Shown piece after piece: positions 37,287 through 53,209 of a stretch of 64,000 nucleotides of DNA. Position numbers and translations under genes: made by a program. The first letter of the stretch is position 1; every line of letters starts with the position of its first letter. The stretch spans positions 10,720,672-10,784,671 of the forward strand of contig NC_056001.1 in NCBI RefSeq assembly GCF_018446385.1. Direction: 5' to 3'. The notes beneath the pieces were generated by a model. That model ran no database searches. It was given only the letters and a program-made list of their open reading frames with translations, and was not told the DNA's origin. The DNA comes from Zingiber officinale (taxonomy: Eukaryota > Streptophyta > Magnoliopsida > Zingiberales > Zingiberaceae).

Positions 37287-40200
37287 TTATTCTACATCAA
37301 GTGCACTATCAGGATTCGAATGTTGCTGCTTTCTCTTGGACCATATCATTACAAGCGCAAAACCCATCAACGACATCAAGACAACCTGCATCGAAACATA
37401 AACAGAATCACCAAATTTGCTTGGAATTTTCATCTATGATTTGCTTATTGTATATTTGTTCTGTTATTTTCAAATTTGAATACGTGTAATTTATGATCTC
37501 AGTGTCACAGTACTGTGATTTGAAGATAGGATAAGAAACTACTCACAGAGATGGCTGGAGGCACGCCCACAAGAGGGTCTTTGAAGAACTTGTTCGCGAG
37601 TGCAAGGGCAAGAAGACTACTTTGCATCCCTAGATTAAAAAGGTAGATTAATGCTTAATTACACTTGGACCTCTTGCCATTTTAGTTACAATTTTTTACC
37701 TAATCAAATCACTACTTTGATTTTACAGGATAACATTAGGGTAAATTCAATTATAACTCTGACCATGCTGCAGCAAGATGATTGAATCAAAAGTTAGCAG
37801 AAAATACATATTACAATATTGTCTCTAAACTAGAGATATTATTTCCACAGTTCAGAGGTACTACGCAATTTTACAACCTAGACAAGGACCAAGTGAGATT
37901 TACCAAGAAACACATAATTCAAAGAAATGTTGGTTTACCTGTCTCAAAAGATATGGTTCTTTGAAGTGATTTTACATCTTCTGACCTATGGAATAACATA
38001 CCAGCTAAACCATAACCAGCAATAAATGCTGATGCATGGAATGCAAACAAGAGCAGCACCAAAGATACTCCAAAAGGGGAAATAATAGCCTTCATGTTTA
38101 TTGCCAACGGTGAGCCAACACAGAGAGCAGTCACCAACACCGACAATGGAGGAAGAAATGGCTGTATTGCAGCACAGATCCTCGGAAGAAACCTTAATAG
38201 AGTCATGGGACAAATGTAGAAACAAGATTAACTCTCAACTTATGAATAAAAATGAAAAAAAGCTAGTCAAAGAAGGAATCCAAATTCATGAATCATCTTC
38301 AACTAACAAACTTTTCACCATTTCTTATTTCATCATATGAATGCAATTTGCATGGATTGCTCTATGACATGATTTCTTTCCACCATTATTTACAGTCATG
38401 AATAACCCCTATACTACCAAAACCAGAAGAAGAAAAATTATCCAACGTTACAACAAGACTTTATAGTCGAGATGAATACGAAAAGCTGATTTAGAAGGCA
38501 GGGAAACCTGTTTAAAAGAAGACCAGCAGCAATAGGCGCAACTACAATCTGCATGATGCTGGACATCATTCCTTTAACATCCACAGGCAACTTCTGGCCA
38601 ATAAGCAATAAAGATAAAGTTGGTGTAACAAGGACTGCTGTGGCTGTTGATAATGATGTCATGACAATGCTTAATGGGGCCATTGGTGGATCTGTCAGGA
38701 AAGTTGCGTAGTTTGAAAGTTGTGCACCACTAACACATGACACCAACATAATTCCGGCACCTGATTGAGAAGCAAAGTGGATAAGTGTTTTTAAGAATTT
38801 ACGAGTAAACACTGAATATATACATTTGCCACCTAAAGGATTAGGGAGATTGAAAATAGAAACTGCAATGATGCCAAATAAGTATCCAAGAAGAGGCTTA
38901 ATGATGAATTGCCCGACATATCCAGCTGCTATTGCATCTGGTTTCTTAAATGCTTCCACAAAATCTTTGGGACTGGAATTCACCCCAACTGCAAACATCA
39001 GAAAACCAAGTGCAGGTGCATAGTACCTGGACAACAATGAAAACAACCTCAGCGTAATTATAAAAAGTTCATGGTTAATGATATTGGTATATGACCAAGC
39101 TGAGTACAAGAAGTAACAAATTTTGTAACAACCAAAATTAAAGTTGTCATGCATAATAAGATTCCTGCAAATGTTAAGTGATCTAGGTAATTCATTCTTC
39201 TGTGCAATCTAGAGTTTTGTTATGAAACCCAAATTTGAATAATAAAAATGATGGGAGTCGAACATAATAAAAAGTAGTGGTCTGCAATATTATTAAAAAT
39301 AGTTTTGTGGATAAGGATTATAAATTGATAAATATGGTGGTCACTGGTCTAGTCTACTGGATATATTTAGTCTTGAACATCATTTTCTCTCATCATGTCC
39401 CTATTGATTGATCTGTGATTTTACTTTGCTTTGTCGGTCTGCCACCTTGTGGGACTACAAATTTATTGTATTGGAAGCTCTCTGCCTTCGGTACGTTTTG
39501 AGTCTAGGCTGCCTACAATGTCCTTAACATACCATTGTGTGTTCTGACCTGGGCTTTGACTATTTGGAATGTAAAATTCCTTTGAATTTCTGCATTTTCT
39601 ATTGGTTTTTATGTCACATCAGGCATCCATCCAATACATTCTTGTAGGCACATTATGGCTTTGCAATCTCTGTAGGTTGCTCTCTTTTTGACTCTTAAAT
39701 GATAAAGTAGAGCACCATTTTGGGGTTTGCACTCTTTCTTTCCAGATCTATGTACAGTTTCCACTTAGCCTCTGACATTTTAAAGGCCTAGATTTATAAT
39801 CATTGCAGCTTAAGAGCATCATCCTTGCATTTTGCTTTGAATGGAGTTTGATCATCTTCCATGGCCCATCTATATTCTCTTCAGATTTGTCGGCTTGCTC
39901 CAATGGCTTCTCTCATCAGCTGCTGCAAGCTTCAAGTGAGTTTTTTTCCCATCTATCTTTAGTGATTTTTCTTTGTTCTTAATCTTTGGGCTTTTTCTTA
40001 TTTCATTTTATCTTTGTACCCGTTTTCGAAATGGAATTTATTTTGGTTTCAGCCATTATCACCCACCCCCCTGAAAACTTAAATAATTTTTTAACTTTCG
40101 CCATAGCCACTCATATTCTAAATTGTTAATGCAAGGTGACAAGCAAAAACATATGTTAATATTGGTATATAAAATCAAGAGTCCTTGTGTGATCATGTAA

Positions 40201-41862
40201 TTCTATTAACTAAGATTTCATGTAGTAATCCTATTGGTGGTTTCATTAATCATAGTCCCTTGGAGATTATCATGAAATATCAAGCTTAAAACTTTCTGGA
40301 AATTTCTATTCCACAACAAGCTAGAACTAATGAAGAAATTGAATCCTAAGTAAATTCCTCTGCAACTTGTGATACATGGTTTGCAGAAACATCAATTTAA
40401 GCATCATCCAGTTAAATAATATTATGACAGGTATCAACAAGAACCCTAAATGAATTCTTACCTTAAAATTTGATCTTGAATCAGATATTGGCAGGTAATA
40501 ATTCCATCAACACGAGGATCTGACACCATATATGGCCACGAGCTAGACATTCACTAAACTTTTTATACAGAAGCTTATTAAAACTTCATTCATCTTCACA
40601 ACTTATAAGACAGATCAATCATTTTGTTGGCATCAACCTAGTCCTAAAGATATTAAGATGAGTTGAACCTACAAACTAGGTTGATCTGGTATCACTAGAT
40701 GTTTTACTGAAAGTAGGAAAATTTCTCATCATTGGGATATAAGCCATCACAAGTTCATGTAGCACACTCTTATTCAACTTCAAAATGATCACTTAAGATA
40801 ATAATCTGACAAACTTCTATCTTGTATTTTATTTGTAATCTTCATATGTTTTACCCAGCAATTGGTGGTTCTTTAAAATTTGAAATTGTGTAACAAATAC
40901 TGATCCATGTTCAACAAAAAGAAACAATAAAATTATTCTATAACATTGGTCTAAATTTACATGAAGATGAAAGACATGCAGCACAAGTTAGTCACTCTTT
41001 AACCATCTAAACATCTCACTGAATCAAAGATTAGATTTTTAAACGACTATTCCTTACAGAAGAGAGCCGGCAATGTGGTAATATGCATACAGTTCTTATG
41101 TGCGAATATACATGACCTGTTTGTAAACCATGTGAAAGATGGTGGATAAATAAGCGCCAACACTGTACTTCCGAGTACGATGTGAGGGATAATGGAATTT
41201 GCTCCCTTGAGGATCTCCAATATGCTAGTTTCATTTCTTTGAACTGCCTGAGAGAAAAAAAGCAGCAAGGTAATCTACCAAAGAATAGTTTATTGCAAGA
41301 AAATGTAAAAGAGGAAAACAATCAGCATGAAGATCTTCTCTCGAGTTGATTGGGTAGATTTAGCTGATTATTAGAAAAGTATGAATATTCCGCTAATCAA
41401 TTCAAAATTGCATCTTTTTAAAATCTCATATTGACAAGAGGCGATGGACACAACAAACTACTTGTGCATCAAGTCCGAAACCTGCATCGTTGTAAATTCA
41501 TAGTAAACTGGAATCTAACTATAAACCTGTGACAGCACGAATCTATCTTCAGTTATTGGTTCGGACTCAAAAGAATCAGCCGCCTTAACCAAAATGCGTC
41601 TTTCCAATAAAGTTCGATCGGCTTTCGCTGTCAAATCCATAAGAGTGGGGTATTCAAATCAACATCAAGAACAAGGAAAAGAAAAAAAAATATGAAAGGA
41701 ACAATAAAAGATGAAGAACGTACCGCTATTAAAATTAAAAGGCCACGAACGGCATGAGACAGAACCAAATCCTATAATCGACGGATGAAGCAGAGGTCGG
41801 TGGCGAGCATAAACAGCTTGGAGACGCACAGGGGTCTTCAAGCCGAGCGCTGCGGGATTCAT
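37287..41862 (-). CDS. Plastid sodium/metabolite cotransporter, BASS5/BASS6 type, eight exons
   Basis: BASS proteins are bile-acid:sodium symporter relatives in the chloroplast envelope; BASS5 carries 2-keto acids for glucosinolate chain elongation and BASS6 carries glycolate in Arabidopsis (family knowledge). Minus-strand exons are 41724-41862, 41527-41627, 41117-41247, 38833-39026, 38508-38760, 37939-38192, 37547-37629 and 37287-37385, giving 417 residues with stop. The first 60-70 residues are rich in R, S and P and poor in acid, as in a plastid transit peptide. Then come hydrophobic helices with ANSIIPHIVLGSTVLALIYP, APALGFLMFAVGVNS, GAGIMLVSCVSGAQLSNYAT and ALALANKFFKDPLVGVPPA, all typical of the family. 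About nine membrane segments are expected. Intron 3 is 2.1 kb and shows nothing I can name. I cannot decide between BASS5 and BASS6 without alignment. Confidence 0.93.
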
Positions 41863-42458
41863 CTCAATACGGTTTATGCAACAACGACTTGGGGGAAAGG
41901 AAAGTGGTCCTTGATCTTGACTTCAATTAACCGGATCTGGAAGCCGAGGCCATGGCAGCGAGCGGCTAGGAGATCGATAACCGCCGTTGGAAGAATGCCG
42001 ATGAGTCGATGGATGAGTTGAAATCTACAGTTGGGGAAAGCATTCGATACGTTCCGACTGAGAAGACTGGTGAACTCGGTCTACGGTTACTCTCTTTTGT
42101 TTTTTATAGCATTTTTGTCAATTTTTTTAATAGGCAATTTATCGAATCGAAATATTCAAAAAAAAAAAAAAGTGTATGTAAATATCAAATTTAATAATAG
42201 ATGCATTTTTTTGACCTAAAATATTTATCCATTATTCTTGCTTCTCTCAAACATTACTGATAAATCATGGAAAATGAATAGTATATGACAAATTTAATTA
42301 TTGATTTGGTTTGGAGTTATAGAGGAATATTTTAGAGAACAAGTGAGTCTTTTCATACATATCAAAATTAAATATGCATGGTGAGTATTTAAATTTGATA
42401 AATTGATCCTTTTATAAATTTTTAATCATATAGTTAATATTTTTATAAAATTAATACA
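41863..42458. other. 5' side of the BASS gene
   Basis: The promoter and leader of BASS should lie here, read on the minus strand. 41863-42060 is GC-richer, then the sequence becomes AT-rich. No gene is seen; plus-strand frames at 41785-42219 are antisense to BASS exon 1 and its leader. Confidence 0.4.
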
Positions 42459-42993
42459 CTAAGTTGTGTTTGGTTATCGGGAATGTAATCTAAGTTTGTA
42501 ATGTATTAAACTTTCTAATGTAATGTAATATAATTAAGATTATATTATTATATTTGGTAAAAGACTTGTATGTAATCTTTTGATTACATGTTTTTTTATT
42601 TGGTGTACATTATTTTTTATAAGGAATATAATTTGTATTATTATAAAATGATAAAAATATTTTATGACTTCTGTCGATGGCAACAGTTGGAGTTGATGGC
42701 GGACGACAACGGCAAGCAACGGTGGTAGTGGACGGTGGTAGTGGTATTGACAATTGGTTGGTACAGGAAATGGACTAGAGTTATATTTGACATTTAAATT
42801 TTAATTAAATATTAAGTTTGGAATGTAATCTGGATTACGTGTTATTGACCTTATAGTTCATATTACAAAAAATTATTATCTTTTGTAATACAAATTACAT
42901 TACATTATAATTTTAAAATTGTACCAAATAAAATAATTAATATTATAATGTAATCTTCATTACATTACAATACTGATTACTCACCAAACTTAG
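42459..42993. mobile_element. Possible MITE or short non-autonomous DNA transposon
   Basis: The ends are loosely inverted: CTAAGTTGTGTTTGGT at the left and ACCAAACTTAG at the right. Both subterminal parts are rich in ATGTAATC and GATTACAT words that can pair. The middle has a GC-richer stretch (42668-42775). No clear target duplication was found, so family and exact limits are open. Confidence 0.4.
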
Positions 42994-43462
42994 TCTAAAG
43001 ACTTACCAAATATAAAAAAATAATACCTGATTTTTAAAATTTGTTCTCAACTTAAAAAATAAAATAGTTTCTTCTTTTTCAAAGAAAGACTATGGAGTGG
43101 AGTAAGTTGCCAGCGGATTTTATTAGCGAGGACGATTGACTAAATAGATTTAAAAGGATTTGGTAAAGAAGAGGTAGGGGATACTTTATTACAACTTGAA
43201 ATAGATTATTTCAAAATTTTCAACATCAAAACTTCACCAATTTCTTAATTGTTTTCATAATTCAGGTGTTCGAGATAGTACATCAAGACTAATATTTGTA
43301 GGTAGATGATCTTTATTTGTATGATCATAATTTCATATTGTTATGATAAAACTCCCATCATCCAATTAATCTCATGGAAACTAGATAAGTCGCAGTGTAT
43401 GCATTCCAAAGCTAAAGCTGTTTGGAATTCCTAAAAGTAAGCTCACAAAGAATATTACCACA

Positions 43463-43470
43463 GCATATGC
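43463..43470 (+). promoter_or_regulatory. P1BS site (PHR1 binding) distal to MIR399
   Basis: The sequence is GCATATGC, which fits the P1BS consensus GNATATNC. It lies about 420 bp upstream of the MIR399 TATA box. P1BS is bound by PHR1 in the phosphate starvation response. Confidence 0.6.
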
Positions 43471-43526
43471 CACCCCGAGGCCAAGCCTCACTGTCAGTGC
43501 CCATTCTTGCACCTTCTTTAGAAAGG

Positions 43527-43528
<2 letters not shown>

Positions 43529-43560
<32 letters not shown>
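43529..43560. repeat. GA dinucleotide microsatellite
   Basis: About 15 GA units lie in the upstream region of MIR399. GA runs in promoters may bind GAGA-type BBR/BPC factors; a role here is inference. Confidence 0.85.
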
Positions 43561-43562
<2 letters not shown>

Positions 43563-43825
43563 TGATCGAGAAAGCATATATCATAATGCCTCCTTCAGGT
43601 AGCTTTCTGCTAGTTCTTAATTCATTACTTAACCAAAGTAGAAGATGTACATTAGCACAGTTCTGATGCACTGCTTTTGATCATGCAATTAAGCAAGAGA
43701 ATCTGAAGAAAATCAAATGGGCATCAGGAGGAAAGGAAGAAAAAAAGGAGTGCATGTTGTAGGTTGAGGAATCTATACTTGTACTGTATTTGAATATCTC
43801 CATGGTATAATCTTTCTGGTGCTTG

Positions 43826-43833
43826 GCATATGC
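43826..43833 (+). promoter_or_regulatory. P1BS site (PHR1 binding) proximal to MIR399
   Basis: A second GCATATGC, about 53 bp before the TATA box. It is the same palindromic variant of GNATATNC as the distal site. Confidence 0.7.
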
Positions 43834-43885
43834 CATATATTTCTTCTTTGCTAGTTAGTTCTTTCAACCATTCAAGAACTTGCCT

Positions 43886-43892
43886 TATAAAA
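43886..43892 (+). promoter_or_regulatory. TATA box of MIR399
   Basis: TATAAAA lies about 48 bp before the start of the predicted hairpin, so transcription should begin near 43918. Confidence 0.7.
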
Positions 43893-43933
43893 GGACCCTG
43901 CAAGTGAGGAGAGTGGCAAAGCAAGGCAGAGAC

Positions 43934-44081
43934 AGCTGAGTGAGGCAGTCTTAGGGCCTCCTCTCCCTTGGCAGGCTACGAGGGACTCAAGTTAAATGCA
44001 TGCATATTGCATGGTTTAATAATTACTAGTGAAATTTAGTGGCCTGCCAAAGGAGAGTTGCCCTGTGACTGCCTGCAGCTT
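43934..44081 (+). ncRNA. MIR399: MIR399 precursor hairpin
   Basis: The mature 21-nt miR399 lies on the 3' arm at 44045-44065; it starts TGCCAAAGGAGAG and ends TTGCCCTG, the form of the miR399 family. The 5' arm at 43954-43975 pairs with it (CCTTGGCA opposite TGCCAAAGG), leaving one A-C mismatch and a small internal loop, and gives the expected 2-nt 3' overhang. The stem continues below as GGCAGTC (43944-43950) with GACTGCC (44067-44073), and above as GGC with GCC. The loop is about 65 nt and AT-rich. miR399 is made under phosphate starvation and cleaves PHO2/UBC24 mRNA, which raises phosphate uptake and root-to-shoot transport (family knowledge). The TATA box and P1BS sites upstream fit that control. 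Confidence 0.92.
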
Positions 44082-46073
44082 ATTTTTAATTACAGCAAAA
44101 GCAATGGATCCTGCAAAATGCAAATATTACATCATGAATAAATACAGGTTAGGCTTTAATTACTTCCAGTGAACTATGTACTAATTCTTAAACTGATTAA
44201 AGTTTGTTGTCTCCAATATGGAGCCTTTTAGTTTTTTTTTATTTAGATCTTGAAAAGAAAGATACAATTGGATATATAGTTTTTGTTGGTTGAGTAAAAG
44301 GCATGGGCTTGTGGGTGATCATAGTCTTTCCCTTATTATTTCTGATTCCTGCGATGTGCTTGTCAGTGTTCTGAGAATGATTATTATGTATAGTGATTGT
44401 TTGTGGTCGACCATGTTCAAGTTAAAGAATAAGGTTAATTAGATCTTCCTTTTTTTCTATGATGTTTTTGGTCTGTGGAAAGGTTGGACAGTATTTATTG
44501 TTGGAAGTAAATGCAAGTTTGAGAAGATTTTTTTCCTCCCATATGTTTGGTTTGAACAATGAAATAAAGGACCAAATTAGAAATGACAATGTATAGCCAT
44601 CCTTTAGTTTTGATCATGAAAGGAATATATATTTAATTTGAACTTTCTTATTTAATTTATTAAAAATATTATAAGTAATATATAAAAAATAACTTTTTAC
44701 ACTGATATAATATCCCTATCTAGATAATATGATAGAATAATTAATTCACTACTAGTATTTTTTTATCCATGGTTCAACTCTTACGCTCATGCATCATTTG
44801 ATAGTTTAAGTTCAATTATTACTTCATCACACAATAAAATTGATGAGTTTGAAAAAAAGGAGAGATGTTTAAAATATATAGTTTGCAAATTGACATTACA
44901 TTTGTATTTTTCGTTATGTTCCTAATTTATGATTGTTAAAATATTTTTTAATTAATATTTGTTTGCAAAATTATTCTTTTTTATAAAAGAGAAAGGGAGA
45001 ACAAACAAATATTCACCCTTCTATAGAGATAGCACTTCTAAAAAAAGTCTATAAATAGGAGGCTGTAAATGTGAAAGATAAAGGTAAAAAAAAAACGTGC
45101 AACGTAGTATAGACATACGAGACAGATGACTAGCTAATTAGTGTTAGCAAAGAGTAAATTTTCTGTGGTTTCCTTTAAGCTTCCAATGAAATGCTAAACA
45201 TTGATGAGTGGTGCTTCAATAGACGATCAGAAGCTCAAGCCAAGAGTAATGTGCCACTACGTTTATCAACCATGGTGTAGTTAAAAATGAGCTCATTCGA
45301 AGCCTCCAAATAAAATGCAACCATGCTTGGAATGCAAGTGTTAAACACAATAGGAACAAATCATCTACTTCAACTAGTGTCAAGTGATGCCAAAATATGA
45401 CAACCCTGGTTGAAACAAGCAAAGGAAATCTCCTTATCGAGCCATAGCCGAGTCAGAATCAAAAAGTTAATATAAGTCTTGCTCCTTATCGTGAGTGTAT
45501 TACAAGCCATGTGAAGAGATGGACTTTCTTTGAGGAAAAAAATAATTTCAGATAACAATCTAGCGCTCAGGGATTGGTCAATACGTATCTCTCACAAGAC
45601 ACACACAGCAATCTCTTTTTCTAATAACCACGACCTTTTTACAAAATCCTAATCAGCAAGTTTTCCAAGGAAATTGGTCTGAGATCTTTTAAAGGCAATC
45701 ACTGCTTACCATGAGAAATTCAACATAGAAATCGTTGGGACTACACTTTTCAATTTTCCCATCAAGAGCATAAATCTTTCTTGAAGAAGGAACAATAAGC
45801 AAGATTGAAGCAGCTATTATAGGGATCAAGCAAATAATGACTAATCTAACTTGATGCATGGGATGAAGAGTGGAACATAGTAGAGCAGAAATAATTTGTA
45901 AATGCCTCTATCATTGCGTCCATTCAAAACATAAAAGTAAGAATCTTTTAATGACAGAGTTGAGACACAAAACAAATCTAAAAAGGAAATAATTTCACTC
46001 GTGAAGAAAATCCAAGAGTTGGACCTCATAATATGCACCAATACAGATCATATACAATAGAATGAAAACTTGT
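44082..46073. other. Intergenic region between MIR399 and CDKA
   Basis: The rest of the MIR399 primary transcript probably lies in the first few hundred bases. 45190-45560 has overlapping minus-strand reading frames with no family I recognise. The part from about 45560 on should hold the 3' untranslated region of CDKA. The rest is AT-rich and without recognisable features. Confidence 0.45.
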
Positions 46074-51463
<5,390 letters not shown>

Positions 51464-52100
51464 GACAAGCGGAAATCACGGAGTGATCTGAGCATAAAAA
51501 AGTAAAAAACCAGTTAATCAAGAAATCAAACAAATCTGTACAATAATCCAAAAAATAATAATCCTTCAAGGATAAACAAAATAGAAGTAACCCTCATTCT
51601 GTCTGAATAAAAACTCAGAGGGAGGACGCCATCAACAAAACCAAATGCGGCGACCATAAGCAAGTATTCTAATCGGCGAAGAGCGATAACTTGATAAGCA
51701 GCACGTATTAAAAAAAACACGGAACATCGAGTGAAACACGATCTATTGCGGAGGATCGCTCCCAAAGTAGTAGCACAAATCGGAAATGTTGATGGGAACG
51801 AGAAGAGATGAATAGATCAGACATGAAAGGAGAATGAACTACTAACCGTATGGCAATGGAGAGAGCAGGACGAGGTGGTGGTCCGGCGAAGGCGACAGCA
51901 GAGAGCGACTAAGCGCGCGTGTGAGAGAGAAGGATTTTTAGTCTCCTCGCTGTCAAAAGGAATAAGGGAGCTTCACTCTGGTAATAAATCCTACCAAACT
52001 TTTTGCCTTCTGATGAAACGGTGGGGCCATTGCAATTAATTCAATGATAAAAAGGTAGAAATTCTGGGTGCCGTTAAACTTACCGTGAGATCATTTTTTA
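51464..52100 (-). promoter_or_regulatory. CDKA leader, leader intron and promoter side
   Basis: On the minus strand an acceptor near 51491 precedes the leader piece that runs into ATG at 51463, and a donor near 51847 (CCATACG then GTTAGTAG) ends an upstream leader exon of about 100 bp (51848 to about 51960). An intron in the leader is my reading of these sites. No TATA box was identified with confidence. Confidence 0.55.
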
Positions 52101-52477
52101 TAACAATTACTAAGGATTAGTTGGCTTTCAAGGTTTGAAGGCGCCGGTCAAATTTTGGTCCCAAGGAGTAGGAATTACAGGTCCAGAAGCCGTGTACCCA
52201 CACTGCACCGACTTAGTAGTGGTCGCCAATGCCCGCCAAGATGCAGATGTTTGTGTGAGCCCAGCCGAGGAAGTTTTTTTTATTTTGTTAGGTGATGTGG
52301 TAACTGGTTGGGTAGTTTGTCATGCAGTGTGTAACTATTTTTGCTTGTTTAGCTAGCAGCAGCAACTCGAATAAACGTTGTCTTAGGAACCCAAGTTGCT
52401 ACCGTCTCTCTGATTGAAGTGATAACGAAACTGAAATGGGTCCACATGCTGTGTGAACCAAAAATGACTGTTTTCAG

Positions 52478-53115
52478 TAGGACTATAAATAAATCCAATC
52501 GAATTGAATTTTGAGATCTTCAAATTTATTTAATAAGATAACTAAATTCAGTCGAATTAAATTTAAAATAAATTAAATTTTTAAAATGAATATTTAAAAT
52601 TGACTTAATTTTTTTTTTTTTTTTTTTTTTTATGAATTTGAGCTTGTTTAAAATTTGACTTGAGTTTGGTTCATTTAGATGTTATCAAGCTCTCAATTCA
52701 AGCTTAGCTTGAGTTTGGTTCGAACTTGGTTCGTTTAGATATTATCAAGCTCTCAATTCAAGTTTGTGTGATTGTTTGAAATTTTTAATATTTGATTGAT
52801 TATTTAACTTGATAATTTAAATTTATTTATTTTTTTATTTTATTTTATTATTTATTTTACAGTGAAAAGAATTTTATTAATGAATATGGTTTGTGAATAT
52901 TGTTCATGAACGTTGTTCACGAACATTGTTCACGAACGTTGTTCGCGAACGTTAACGAGTTGAACACATATGTGTTCAAGCTTGTTTGTTTAGCTTAACG
53001 AGTTGTTCAAACTTATTTGTTTAATTAATCTTATGTATATTGAACAAACATAAACAAACTCTTATCAAGTCGAACACTAAATTTGTTCAAGAATGTTTGA
53101 TTTATTTACAGCCTA
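52478..53115. mobile_element. Possible hAT-type MITE with TAGGNCTRTAAATAAATC ends
   Basis: The left end reads TAGGACTATAAATAAATC; the right end, inverted, reads TAGGCTGTAAATAAATC. Between them is AT-rich DNA with repeated AAGCTCTCAATTCAAG words (52688-52762), a poly-T run (52610-52631) and a short array of GTTCACGAACGTT-type palindromes (52905-52952). No target duplication was established. Confidence 0.5.
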
Positions 53116-53209
53116 ATTTCATACCATAAACTCAAAAAATCACTCTGTAATCAGATGAGATAAAATTTTATCTTGGCAAAATTAGAAATTAGAATTTTCG
53201 ATTCCTTAA

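Noticed and set aside
41785-42219. Plus-strand frames over the start of the BASS gene
   Set aside because: They are antisense to the transit-peptide exon and leader and resemble no protein.
43381-43671. Minus-strand 96-residue frame with membrane-like sequence
   Set aside because: It lies in the MIR399 upstream region, partly encodes the GA microsatellite as a Ser-Leu run, and has no recognised family or splice partners.
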